Of a stretch of DNA of 64,000 nucleotides, positions 34,113 to 46,380 are shown piece after piece. Made by a program: the position numbers and the translations under genes. A model generated the notes under the pieces. It was given only the letters and a program-made list of their open reading frames with translations, searched no databases and was not told the DNA's origin. Source of the stretch: Onchidella celtica (Eukaryota > Mollusca > Gastropoda > Systellommatophora > Onchidiidae); NCBI GenBank assembly GCA_963931925.1, contig OZ007570.1:42926187-42990186 (forward strand), written 5' to 3'. Position 1 is the first letter of the stretch. Each line of letters begins with the position of its first letter.

Positions 34113-34657
34113 AATATGTGAGTGTGCATGAGAAAACCCACAATAAGTCGCAAACATGACATTTTGAGTTCTGTACACATAATAAAAGACAAGACATTTC
34201 TGATAAATTGAAGTCAGTGACTCCCCTAAAACAAGATTTTGAGAAAACGGCATTTAATCCTAAAAGTGGCAATAGCTAATTGACCCATTAATATTGGAGT
34301 GATTGCTGTTAGGAGACCGTAGCCTAATAACTAAGCCGTTATAGAGATCATACTGAGTAGTATTCACTGCTCATCTACAGTTTACCCTGTAACATGCCAC
34401 GGTCCCCTAAACAACAGCCAAGTCGGAAGTTTTTGGATCTTGTTAGGAGACCGTAGTCTAATTACAAAGCCGTTATAGAGATCATAGTGAGTAGTGTTCA
34501 CTGCTCGTCTACAGTTTACCCTGCAACATGCCATGGTCCCCTAAACAACAGCCAAGTTAGAAGTTTGTGTCGGACCCATATTTTCACTTCAAAGCCGTTT
34601 TTCTCAAAATTAGCTCTGTCGACATATTGTGGGTTTTCTCATGCACACTCACATATT
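34113..34657. mobile_element. MITE with 33-bp terminal inverted repeats and internal tandem duplication
   Basis: The first 33 bp (34113-34145, starting AATATGTGAGTGTGCATGAG) are the exact complement of the last 33 bp (34625-34657). Further inside, TTTTGAGAAAACGGC and GCCGTTTTTCTCAAAA also pair. Between them a 134-bp unit (starting GTTAGGAGACCGTAG at 34308 and 34442) occurs twice; each unit itself begins GGAGACCG and ends CGGTCCCC-like. No frame of note. The superfamily is unclear because the flanking target duplication is not clean. Confidence 0.8.
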
Positions 34658-37608
34658 ATATAATGGTGGCAGCTTCCTTTTGTACCATTTATGCTGTTTC
34701 TCTTCCAGTACTTATTACTGAATAAGTATGCTCTCTATCTTTCCTTTCTGTAATACATGTTGTACTGGCTACCCAGCATTACATGAGTTGGGAAGAGATG
34801 TAGGATATAGTATTAGTAATGGAACGGATGTTCAAATGGTACTTCTCCAGTCTTATAAGGAGATCCAGCAACAGGATCTCTTTAGAAATGTGCAGTAATG
34901 TACCTCAGTGTACATGTAGTAATTGTGTGGGCTGTATGTCTAGCAGGAGGTGAGTGACTGATGCTTCTATTCTTATTCTTTTAATCAAGCATTCTGATGT
35001 ATTTATTTCAGGTTCTTAGTCTTAGCAAACACACACACACACACATAACAAATAAAAATGAATAAAACTACCATTCAAACAAACAAAGAAAAGTACATAT
35101 TAATATTGTCAAGGTCATGTTTTGGTGGTTTTATTGTTTTTGAAAATCAAAGAAAACTGTTTATTTTGAATATAGTGGCTTAACTATTGGTATGGGAGCA
35201 TAGTTTACATAGAAGGCAATAGCTGAACAGTGAACACACTCAGTATTTCTCCATTTGGCTTTGTCATCAAACTATGCTCCCCTAACAACAGTTTAAATGG
35301 TGGTTTATGTGGATGTAGGTTTTCCTTTAAAAACTCATAAGTCAACAAAACAAAACAATGTCAAGTTGAACAGTGCAAGGTGACTGTCTGATTAAGATGA
35401 ACATTACATCTAAAAAAAACAAAAAAAATTGAATTGGGCAACCTTGTTATGACTATGACGAGTGTAAATAAAATGAGATACACAATTAACTTGTGAAGTG
35501 GGAAAAGGAAAAGAATATTTGTGTGTTTCAGAAATTACCGGACAGATCTAAGGGATCAAAGGAGGAGATTGAAATTTTCAGTTGTCACTGTGTAAATAAA
35601 TCATTTAAGTGTTTAAAATTTGATTTACATTTTTATTCCTAGCCCAGAATTTTGCCTTTTAGGCTAATGAATGGGAATTAAAACAGGCAGTCTAGAGCAG
35701 ATTATCCCTGTCCCACACCATCAGATTTACAGAATCCTAAAAATCACACCAATTGATTCTTGACAGAGCGCTGCTAGTCCTAGGGAAGAAGATTTTATGT
35801 ATCCACAAAAATGAGGAGGGAATGGTCAGCCCCAGTACTACTACAGAATTGAGTCTGGCCTCCAGCATGACAGGAGGGGATGCTTGTCGCTATAGATGCT
35901 ATCAAGGACATGTTCTGTAATGTTGAAAAAAAAACCTGGGGCATTTAGTCAGATTGGATAACATGTCGAAGATTGTGAACCGAGCATATAATAATATAAA
36001 TTATTTTGGCATTTTTCAGTTATTGTAATCACCATGCACTACTATACACTACTGAATCGTAAGACATGTCATGGATGAACCATAAAAGATAAGGAAATTA
36101 TAAACTTAAAGGAACTCTTCCAAAGTAAAAATCACAAAACCAAGAAATCCATCTGCGGGTAGATCCACACAGGCTAAACAATATTAATGTAACAGATTCA
36201 GAACATTCTTAACTTATAATGTGCAAGCTACCTAATGGCTATATTATATACACATGAATTTAACACATTTAGTTCTGAACAGGACAAATCGTGACAAATA
36301 ATTATGTCATTTTGTTGACAGTTTTGAGTTACAGCTTGGCGATTTGGATAAAATCACAGACTTCAAAGAGCAATTTTAAGTAACATAGGGCTCGGCTGTC
36401 TTTGCTAATAATATTAGAAATCAATAGAACAATGGATACTCTTTCCAACATATATAACATGCACGGTTTTGGTTGACTTGAATTATAACCGCTAGGGTAC
36501 AGCTTTGGGAAATGCTGCCTTACATAGTACAACTACTGTATTATCTGTCATATTTATATATAATATATGATGCTTTCTAATAGTAACACTTTCCTCCTTT
36601 GAAAAGTCCCAGTCGGATGTGATGGCCGTTCACGTCACACATCATTTTTATGAAACATTGTTCTTTTCTTCTATCTTGTTATGCTTTCAGTAGGTTCTTC
36701 TTGTAGTTCTGTAAGCAATCTTTTGTCAAGTGTGATCCAAAAGTTACGGCTGTTTCTTGAGCTGACTGTAGCTGTCAGAATAGGCTTCTCGTGGTTTCCT
36801 ATCAAGCTAGAAAATAGTGTATTATTTTGTCCACTATTATTGACTCATGAGTCAAATCTTTTTTTTTTCTTTTTTTTTTTTGTTAATTTGAGTCATTGTA
36901 GGGTAGCCTATATTGATTCAGCAGGGAGCAAAATCTATTTGAAGCGTCATCATTAACAGAAAGGTTGTAAGCAATATAGTTAATTGATTATATATAATGG
37001 CACTGTGAGAATCCTTATTTGACAGTATTGCTACTTTCAGTTGTAATTTCTGCTGTTAATATTGACTGAAGCAGTTTTCCAAATAATACAGCATTTCATT
37101 TTTTTTATGGTGCACCAGGTCACTTTTAGGTTCTTGTAAAACTTGTAGAGTTTTAAGTTAATTGCAAGCTTGGTGGCATTGGCTGAGCTGGTTAAAATGC
37201 AGTTGAAGGACAAAAAACATTCATATAAAAAAAGAAGCTCCCATATATAAGGAATTGTTGAGATAGGACATGGCTATTTTGTATTTTTGATACTTCATCA
37301 CAGTCAAGGGTTAGAAAAATAACATCAGCTTTGAGGGCACTAGTTGACAGGCTTTGGAGTTATGAATGAGTGCTGCATGAGCATGATATGATTGTACGAG
37401 GCATTTAATTTTATAGGAAATCTCAGCTAACATATTTTAACGGAATAAAATTATGTGGGCCTGTCTGTTGCTTGAAGAAATGCGTGCCTGAATCTTCTTG
37501 GAGTATAATACTGTGAGTGCCATGCTGTAAGGAAATCAACTATAACGCTTTCTTGCAGTTCATTGTCGACATGCTTAGTGATACGAGTGTCGCGTTCACG
37601 CATTATTG
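34658..37608. other. Intron 2 sequence with a degenerate repeat
   Basis: Contains a CA microsatellite (about 35031-35045), the second copy of the repeat shared with 8836-9230 (about 35800-36170) and T tracts near 36860. No gene was recognised. Confidence 0.5.
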
Positions 37609-37620
37609 AAGAAAAACGTT

Positions 37621-38563
37621 CATCATCATCATCATTGCCTTTCTCACCCTGGATCAGGGTATAGGCCACCAACAAACACTTTCCATCCCTCTCTATCATG
37701 GGCCAGTCTCTTTACATTATTCCAAGTCTTTCCGCTTCGTTGCACATCATTTTCTCTGGCTCTTCTCCACGTTCCGCGCGGCCTTCCTCTTGATCTCTTG
37801 CCCTGGGGATTCCAATCCAATACCTTCTTCGTGATGCTGTTTCCTGGCCTCCTGAGAGTGTGGCCGATCCATCTCCATCGCCTCCTACCAATTTCCTCTC
37901 TGACTGGGCTCTGTCTTGTTCTTTTCCATACAATTTCATTGCTGACCTTGTCTGTCCATCTGATCTTAAGTAGCTTCCTCAAACATCTGTTGATGAAAAC
38001 TTGGATTCTCTTTATGCAGGCCTGGGATGCATTCCAAGTCTCACATCCATACAACAGGACTGACTTCACGTTCGAGTTGAATATCCTCAGCTTTGTTTTT
38101 AGAGATATATCCTTGGTTCTCCAAATCTTGCTTAAGGACGTAAAAGCTGCCTGTGCCTTTCCAATTCGTGCTTTGACTTCTGCCTCTGTTCCTCCCTTAT
38201 TGTCAATGATACTACCAAGATAGCAGAAGGACTCTACATCTTCCAGTGGTTGATCTCCTGCTCTGACTTGTGCGCTTGGGGGTGCAACAATTTTTAGGAC
38301 CTTCGACTTCGCAGGATGTATCCTCAATCCAATAGATTCTGAAATTTTGTTTAGAGCTGTAGTCTTTGCTTGCATCTGGTCGTGTGTGTGCGACAATAGT
38401 GCCAAGACATCTGCAAAATCTAGATCGTCCAGCTGTGTCCATGGGGTCCATTGTATGCCATTTCTTCCTCCACTGGTGGTTTCTTTCATAAGCCAATCAA
38501 TCACCAGGACAAACAGAAATGGGGACAGCAAACAACCCTGCCTAACACCAGTCTTGATATCAA
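37621..38563 (-). pseudogene. RTE-like retrotransposon, 5'-truncated, copy 2, catalytic box mutated
   Basis: The minus-strand frame (38531-37644) repeats the last 295 codons of copy 1 with few changes, from LSPFLF onward. The catalytic box reads FADV instead of FADD (GAC to GTC at 38406-38408), removing one metal-binding Asp. The element is flanked by a 12-bp target duplication AAGAAAAACGTT (37609-37620 and 38564-38575) and ends with the CATCAT (ATGATG) tail on the left. It lies opposite to copy 1 and 6.4 kb away from it. Confidence 0.9.
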
Positions 38564-38575
38564 AAGAAAAACGTT

Positions 38576-39862
38576 GCAGATGCTTTTATAGTTGTGAAAT
38601 TCTCCTGTGTGCCAAAGGTCAAATTCTTCTGTATGCCAGTCATGAAAGTAAAGGCCCTTTAGTCTATAATTACATACTTTCAGCTTATAGAAAGTTGGAG
38701 AAATCTCCCCCCTCCCCAATCAGGGTGGCTGCAGGACTTTTTTGGTCAAGTGATTATTTAATTTTGGTTCACATTCCTCTGAAGTGTTTTCGCAAGGGAA
38801 GTAATTGAACCACTGCTGATAACAGTGGGAACATGGGCAGTATCAAAATGATTATTTAACTAGATTGTCTGTGTAAGCTGTTCTAACCATGTTAAGACGG
38901 GAGAGGGGGCGGGGTGTGTGTGCAAATTCATCGTGTATAGAGGCCGAACAGTACTGCGACGACATGTAGGCCTACGTGCAGGGTAACTCAGTCTGGGTCA
39001 TATAGCCCACCGAACTGTTGTGAATGCAGAGGCTGATGCAAGAGACTGTAAGGTTGTAGGCTACATGTACAAGTATATAAAATGGGTGATCAGGGGTGTG
39101 GCGAACATTTAAATACAACATGTAGTTATCAGACAGCAACAGATTGTGTTTGTCACTCTGTTATTGGTAGGAATTTATCCACACGCACAAAAAAATAAAT
39201 CAGTAATGTATTTTTCAGGCACGTTCAGTAACAAGTTCAGTGAGTGCAGGAAGAAAACAAAATGTCACTCATTTTGTCACACTCAGATAAATGACAAATT
39301 TGAGTATGGAGGAGCCTGCACTAGTTTAGAGTCATCAGTTTTTCTAGATACTTTGGAAATGTTGTGTGTCAGTGGCATGTGTATTGAATCGTAATGCTGG
39401 AAGGAACCACATAGTTACGTTCATGAGAATTTTTTTTATTGACGGCCATTACCACTTCCTTTGCTCGCTCGTGCGATAGCGAGTTTGGAGTGACTGAGAA
39501 CATTGTATGTAAAAGGATCCTTCATAAAAATGCAAGGCAGGCCTACTTTTCATTTTTTGGTAAGTAGTGAGAAATAAACAGTTTTATTGTTTTAGTCCAG
39601 TTTTTCCACCGTGGGCTGAAACGTTCGTGTATTAGCACGTAAGGTGCATGTTGTACTCGTGTATGTGCTCTGTGAAAATAAATTTCCGTTTTGGGGGTAG
39701 TAGAGTGATTCTTATCTTTTCGGCTAAAGCCCCCCCAAGAAACAGCTTCCACCGTATCTGGTAATAAGGTTGGTAAAACAAATTTTTGCAGCAGGTCTAC
39801 ATTGTAAGTCTACACGTATTTTAATACCAGAGAAATCCAAATGTACACTTAAATCCAAAATG
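38576..39862. other. Intron 2 sequence, nothing recognised
   Basis: Unique-looking AT-rich DNA with short frames. No repeat ends, domains or RNA genes were seen. Confidence 0.55.
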
Positions 39863-39870
39863 ATTGTTAC

Positions 39871-40923
39871 CAGGGGCGAGCTTCCTCATAATCAAATAAT
39901 CAGTGATTACCCTTCGAATATTAATTCTAGAATAACTACGCTAGTCAGATCGAGCCCAACTCCAAGTCCATTTAGTCAGTTCAGCATTCTATTCTACCTC
40001 GCTATTTGCATTTGTTATAGTCCAACACCTCTCACTGAAATGCATCTTTATAAGGACCTACACATTATGAACTGGTCCATAATCAGTGATTAACAAAGAT
40101 GAAGAAGACTTGACTACACCCAGAAGTGAGCTTGCGCATAGCCTGTATTCGTCGAAGCGGCGCCGCAGGCAGCAGAACAGTGGGGGAAAAAAATAGGATA
40201 ATAATCAAAGTTTGACCTAATTTCACCTATGCAGGCTTTTCACTATGCGGCCGTTTTTATCCTACTCGAAAGGTAAAGAGTAGAATGAAAGAGTTTATGT
40301 GGGGTTTTTCTTTGTTTGAGGTAATTAAGAATAATTTACTCTATGCACAGCAAGAGCTATCAAAGCATAAAAATATAGTCTAGATATAGATATACATGTA
40401 ACTGTGGACAAAATCAGTCGAACGTATCAAGAACATCAATTCGCTGGATAGGTCAATCGAACATATACCGCAACAGCAGATAGCCACTTCTTCGAGAGTG
40501 CTGCACATTGTTGTGTCACAGAGATGCCACCTAAGCACTTTCTGCTTCATGGGTCCTTTTCGAGAAACTTTATGGATGGTAGAATAACAAAATCTCTGGC
40601 TATGAATATGTCAATGAAAACGTGCCGTCATATTTTTTAAAATGAATAAAACATGTGCGTCTATAAATCTTGTAGTATGAATGAATGGTATTTTCAGATT
40701 AGTTTAGCTGGTAAATTGCTGCATTCCTGTCCTGTTGACAAGCATAGTCAGCTCTTTAGATTTTGCAATGCATATAATATAGACACCCGTTTCATTGTTT
40801 TACTTTTAGTCACATGTATGTATTTCTATGTGAATATGATGTAGCGAGACGTCCTAATATAAGGATCTTACTAGCTTAAATTCTGGTTACCCTCTTCAGA
40901 GGGCCACCCTTCGCCCCTGCCTG
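39871..40923 (-). mobile_element. Non-autonomous hAT-like transposon, copy 2 (inverted)
   Basis: This is the reverse complement of the element at 4942-6005, about 1.05 kb, with moderate divergence. It starts CAGGGGCGAGC and ends TTCGCCCCTG followed by an extra CCTG. The flanks ATTGTTAC (39863-39870) and ATTGTTAT (40924-40931) form a 7 of 8 target duplication. No transposase frame. Confidence 0.85.
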
Positions 40924-40931
40924 ATTGTTAT

Positions 40932-43525
40932 GCAGACCTACACTCTTTACAGAATAACCTATAGTTGTTAGTTTTGTTTTCAAGCAGAAATGTGCTTCCA
41001 GGAGGAGTGTGCACACATTACTGTTATTTTATACAAGTAAATTTGAGAATGTTTTGAACGCTCCTGCATGTCCCCCCCAACCCTAATCATTTCAATCATC
41101 ACAGAATGATGATCTCTGTAAGAGATATCAGTTTTCTATTTTTCATTCTGGTTGTGCTATTCATATTGATGATGTCATACTGTCACTTAAGGTTCAGTAG
41201 ATGTCAGATTGTGAATCTGAGGTCAGCACGGCATTCAACAAAAGGAGAGCGGCGACGATGGCTGTTCAGCGATTAGCTTTTCCCATGGCTATAATACTGA
41301 ATTACGAACATTATAATTAAATATACTGACTCATGAGAGTGGATGAGTCCGGGGGGGGGGGGGGGGGGGGGAGGTCTGGGAAGAGAAGCGCATATTTTAT
41401 CCCTTATTTTTAGAAGTGCAAGATGAAGATTTATGGAAAACAAACGGACCATGCATGATAAATTTAACCACATCTTTTAACCGATTTCTCGACTATTTGA
41501 AAAAAAAATAGACATTATAAATTTACCCGCAACAGATTTAATGTCGACAAAAAAGCAAATATCCCTTTTTATTTCCATTTGAAGAATCATTTTAGCCCCC
41601 CCCCCCTTTTTTTTTTTTAACAAGGAGACAGTGCTTATAGTAAGTAATACTGCATTATTTTAAATTTCAAAGCTGAAATTTCTTTGAAATATATTATATC
41701 CCTTCCTGGTTTACAAGGAAGAGGCTACCAACATTGAAGTGAGCACAGCACCTCATGGCTCTAACATATTGCGTTTAGCAGCTTGCTATTCGCACTTCGC
41801 GCTTTTATGTGCGCAAAGGCAAAATCGGTGTCACATTTTACGCTTACAACACACAACTTGAAATCACAACTTGACAATTTTATTTTTAAACTAAGCTTTA
41901 GTGTCTAGCTGCGTAGTTCCCATTCTCCATTGAATATTAAACAGATATACGTACATAGCGCCATCCGCCCTGTTGCAGAGCTAGAATGTGTGTTGATTTG
42001 TTACTGTGCACCTTTTTTAAAAGGTAAAGAACCAGTTTAAGAAACAGAAAAGATGTGTTGTGACAGTTTATTCAAATGAACAGAAGGAAGGGAGATAAAA
42101 TCCGCAGATTCACTGTCCCCACTTGTAGGTGATACAGTAAAATTTAAAAATCTTTTGAAACTGAAATACATTACAAGTATACTTATGGAATGAAGGTAGA
42201 GAGTAGAGACAAGTTATGAAAAGGAAGTGTGACAGTATTCAAAATCTTCAATGCTGGATGAGACACTGTTTGAAAACTTTGGACAGTTTTAACATGTATG
42301 CCCTGCTAATTTCTTTGAGCATGACTGTCTATTTTGATCAGCCGGCTTGATTGGCAGGGCAGATTTGCCTCTAGAAAAGACCGGAAATGGGTCACCCGGT
42401 CAATTCTAAGTCAGGAGTATTTTCTGAAATTGTGACATCTTCTCTTTACTGTGGATAAATACCTTGTACCTGTACATGTAGTTTCTTTCAATTATGTTTC
42501 TGAATATGATTTGATGCATTTGAAAATAGTGGTAATAAACTCCTCAGGTGGAGCGAGGCAGATGACGATCTTCAGAGGAAGAGTGGATTCTTTCATTAGA
42601 TGTTTCGGTCGATGTTGCTTGAGTTGATTTTCATCTGAGTCGATAGTTTGGTAGAGTCCCCCTCCCAACACCTTTTTAATTAATAAAAAACTGTTTGAGC
42701 CGAATTCAAATTAACAGGCGAAAACATAACTGCGTAACTCGATGTTCCAGTCGCATCCACAGCGCCCTGCCGCCCGGCTGTCTAAATACACTTAAAATTG
42801 CCTCTCTCCGCAGACCTATCATAGTGTGACCTCTGTAATTTTCCTTGCAACTTTCTTTATTTAACCATAGGGTGTTTGCTGGCTTAGTTCAAAGGAGAGC
42901 AGAGTGCAGTATAGACTAATCATACTGTAGGTCTAGCTCAGATTCGAGTGCCTGCTCCCAAATCACTTCTTGTTTTGAATTCTGGCATCACTCATTCAGT
43001 TCATTTGCATCAGTCAAAATGTAACATGTATTGAGGTGATTGGCACAGGTCTAGGTTTTCTTATCAAAGCCACGACAGACGCATTAAATTGGGAACATCC
43101 TTATGTCCGTCAAAAACTAAAAAATGCTGTCACTAAAAGAAAAAACGGCACTGATTGGTGAAGTCATAGACAAACAAAAAGCAGTTGGTGGTGGGGCAAA
43201 AAAAATATGACACCACTGCCATATATATAAATTGTTTTCATTTTCCTGATGGGGGGTAAGCAATTATTTTTGTTGATTTTTCACGCGTCAATCTTTTTGG
43301 TTAGGTCCCTTGGACATCCACTGAAGAAGCATCCACTGTAATAACAAATCCTAGGCAGAGTTTAAAGTTCAGTATTCAATAATATATACATTACAAAATA
43401 TCTCTTTTTTATTTTTTCACACAGATCTCAAATAGCTCCATTGTCTGATACTCAAAAGTTATAAAACATCACGTCATGTATTCGCTTTCTTTTAATTTTA
43501 TCAGAAGTTTTTATCGATATTACTG
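40932..43525. other. Intron 2 sequence, nothing recognised
   Basis: Contains a long G tract (about 41351-41371), a C/T homopolymer junction (about 41597-41619) and otherwise unremarkable DNA. No gene was seen in 2.6 kb. Confidence 0.5.
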
Positions 43526-43947
43526 TAACAGCTGAGGTTGTTCTAGCACGTTATAGTGGGGGGGAGTTAGTTGTTCTAACTACGACCCTTTAGAAAACGA
43601 AACTATTACAGCTGTAAAAAATAAACACGAGGTCCGACGATCGATTAAATATTACTAAAGTGTAATAACTGAATACTGAACAATAAAATACTAGGAAGGC
43701 ACCAGCGAACAACTAAATATCTTACGCCACATGGAAAGGAAAACTCACTTACTCACCGACCAACCACTCACATGGGTCCATTATAGACATTTCTTCAGAA
43801 AGTTCCCGAAATAAACGTAACCTCTGCCCTCGCCCGAACACACTAACCAATCACGTATCAATACGTCACCAGGTTACATCACTCAAGGCCAAATCTGGCG
43901 TAAACTTATATATATATCCACAACGTTATCGAATGTTCGGGAACATA
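43526..43947 (-). mobile_element. Possible solo LTR
   Basis: The segment starts TGTAACAGCTGAGG and could end GTTCGGGAACA. On the minus strand it holds a TATATATATAAG box (about 43905) upstream of a GC-richer stretch, as in LTR promoters. A clean target duplication was not found, so the edges and the call are tentative. Confidence 0.3.
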
Positions 43948-44497
43948 CTAATATTTAAGATCACCCAACAACTACTCACTAGGAAGGGAGGGTAAGGTCA
44001 CGGAGTACACTCTGGCGAACGTCAACAATTAAAGAAAAAAAGTCACCAGTATAACAAGAAAAACAGGGGAGGGCAAGGGGTAGCTTGCAGATGCTACAAT
44101 TACATCAAACTTTTTTTTTTTTTCTTTGTATGGAAATGACATTTCTTGGAGATAACTTATGTTGCATACTAAGAATTGAAAAATCCGTTTAAAAAAATGG
44201 TTGGAACGTGAATGTGAAAATTCTCCCACAAATGTAATTACAAATGTACATGTATTTGATGAATTAAGAAACAATGGAATATCTTGATTCGCTTTACTGC
44301 TATTTTGTCCTAAAAATTGCTCTAAATTTTAAACACATAAGTGCGCACAACACCATAGTGCCCCACTTTATAACTGATTGAAACGCTGGTGGATGTAAAC
44401 AACTAAACAAGAATTGACAAGCAAAAATATGGTTTCTTGGTTGAGGACTGCCATAAAGCACCCAAGCAGTTAGTGAAAACAAAAAAATAGCCAAAAT
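43948..44497. other. Intron 2 stretch, nothing recognised
   Basis: AT-rich. The minus-strand frame running on from the integrase fragment shows no known domain here. Confidence 0.5.
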
Positions 44498-44707
44498 ATC
44501 AGTAAACTGGGTCCCTTGGTCCGACAAGATCTCTTCAGGCACACCCAAACGGCTGAAGATGTTCACTAAGGCTTCTGCTACCGTTTGTGCGTCGATCTTC
44601 TTCAAGGGTGTGGCTTCAGGGTAACGAGTAGCGTAGTCTATGTATACCAGGATATACCGATATCCGCCTTCACTTGGGGGGTCGATAGGTCCTACTAAGT
44701 CCACGGC
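44498..44707 (-). pseudogene. Gypsy-type integrase core fragment
   Basis: About 70 codons within a longer frame read VAVDLVGPIDPPSEGGYRYI, then IDYATRYPEATPLKK and ILSDQGTQFTD. These are the first two thirds of a retroviral-type integrase core with the first catalytic Asp (VDLVGP) and the second (SDQG). The protein then changes to unrelated sequence, so the catalytic Glu region is lost. It differs clearly from the integrase of the Gypsy element at 24 kb. It is an isolated relic in sestrin intron 2. Confidence 0.85.
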
Positions 44708-45201
44708 CACTGTCAGCAACATAGCGACTACCACCTTTTCCTGTCATCTTACTCTTAGACGATAGAGTACATGCCATTTTGATACAAACAGATCCTTATT
44801 TGAGCGACAAGCATTTAATTTGTAAAGATGCATCTGATTTTGTGAGCTTGATATTTTGGTATTTTGAAGCTCAGCTTTATGTGTAAACCATGTCTCTGTG
44901 TGCAGTAGGGCTGTTATTGTGCTGGTGCATTGTAAAAGCTAAACACAACCAAGCCTTTTGAACAGTAGGTAACAAAATAATTCCTAGAATGAATTCATAA
45001 ATTTAATTCTATGAACTGTAAAAGTTTTTGGGAAAAACTGCAATTATTACACTAAAGCATTTTATTACAATAAAGCTATGACTTGAGAATTAAAGATTTT
45101 AAGAAACTTCAGACAGTACATTTTTTGTTCTATGCCATAGATTAAATGAAGTGACATGATAATGGTGAGTTACTGGATTGTTTGCTGTGTCTCCATTTCA
45201 G

Positions 45202-45372
45202 ATACACAGTGTGTTCATGGATGCCTTTATACAGAACAATCGCCTTGACCATGTTAGTCAGGTGATGGGCTACCACCCGGATTACTTACGAAACTTCCTT
45301 GCCATTCACAACTTTTTACTCAGAGAGGATGGACCTTTGCCTTATGAATATAGACATTACATAGGCATAATA
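45202..45372 (+). CDS. SESN: Sestrin exon, N-terminal helical domain (57 codons)
   Basis: CCATTTCAG precedes and GTGAGT follows. The frame starts IHSVFMDAFIQNNRLDHVSQ and continues VMGYHPDYLRNFL, then REDGPLPYEYRHYIGII. It matches the family pattern RLDN-TQVM-FHPQYLESFL and DGPLPLHYRHYIGIM. Phase 0 at both ends. The exon encodes the helices that lead to the alkylhydroperoxidase-like active site; the YRHYI-I segment directly precedes the catalytic Cys encoded by the next exon. Confidence 0.97.
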
Positions 45373-46380
45373 GTGAGTCACCCTTGAATAAACTTAGAGA
45401 TGAACTAAACTGGTGTGCATAGAATTTAGTCGTGAGTCATGTATTCATTCATGAGGTTGTTGGCTTGTCTTGATGATGAAAATTCAGTAATTTAAAATTC
45501 TGCCGCCACTTGCTACATACCAAAATGCATGCTTGTTGGTCTTGAATATATATTGAATGTTTGAATATAAGTAAGCACAAGCATCCAGTTGGAAGAGAAT
45601 TTTAGGCTTGTTTCGGTGTTACATGGTTCTCTTCATGATTGGGTGAACCAAATAGCTACTGGAAAATGGAGAATGGAAATACATTGTACATCAAGTTTCC
45701 TGTTTAACATGATATAGTTTTTCTGTGAATGTCTGTTCAGATGGGGTGCACTGTATTTAGGTAGTCCAAAATACAGGGATTTTTACATTTGGGCATTTCC
45801 AAGCAAAACGGTCCCCAAGGAGGTACTTTTCAAAATATGTTAAACAATAAGTTTATCGCTGTTTATATTAGTACAACAGCTCTACTTAAAAGATTAGGAA
45901 CTTTTATTTCATTTTTGCTTCATTTTTGTTTATTAGATCTTTTGAGTTGTATCCAATAATAACTGAAGCAGATCATCACCTACCGCTTGAAAGGTCATAT
46001 GGTAGACAATGATTCTATCATACTTTTGCAAGTCTAAGTGCTGCATGAGTTGAGTTGAGAAAAATAAAATTTTTTTGTATAGTCATGTGTCATGCTGTAA
46101 CATGTCACACAGTAACATTTTTTCAACTTTTTTTCATCTCATAATGCTTGTATTCTATCAATAACATAATCCATTATACTGAATCATGGCTGGGTTAGGC
46201 TACATTGACTGAAAAAAATTTATGAAAGACTCCAAATCGTCGTAATTCACCTACGGTATGTCACACCGTAAGGTTATGGTGTGACAACCAGTGCTCGGAT
46301 GAGTTAAGTTGCCAACACAGTGACTGAAAAAGAGCCATAGTCAAGTCACCTTGTTTCCAACATGTGGATGGATAGATAGT

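Noticed and set aside
37606-38223. Long antisense frame of 205 codons (also 30600-31220 on the other strand)
   Set aside because: It is the shadow of the RTE reverse transcriptase frame in both copies; the peptide has no domain.
41328-41360. GGATGAGTCC next to CTCATGAGAG, reminiscent of a hammerhead core
   Set aside because: No GAAA element and no closing stem at the right distance; a G homopolymer follows.
43526-44734. One Gypsy element made of the possible LTR at 43.5 kb and the integrase fragment at 44.5 kb
   Set aside because: No polypurine tract beside the LTR, no target duplication and no linking coding sequence; kept as two separate weak relics.
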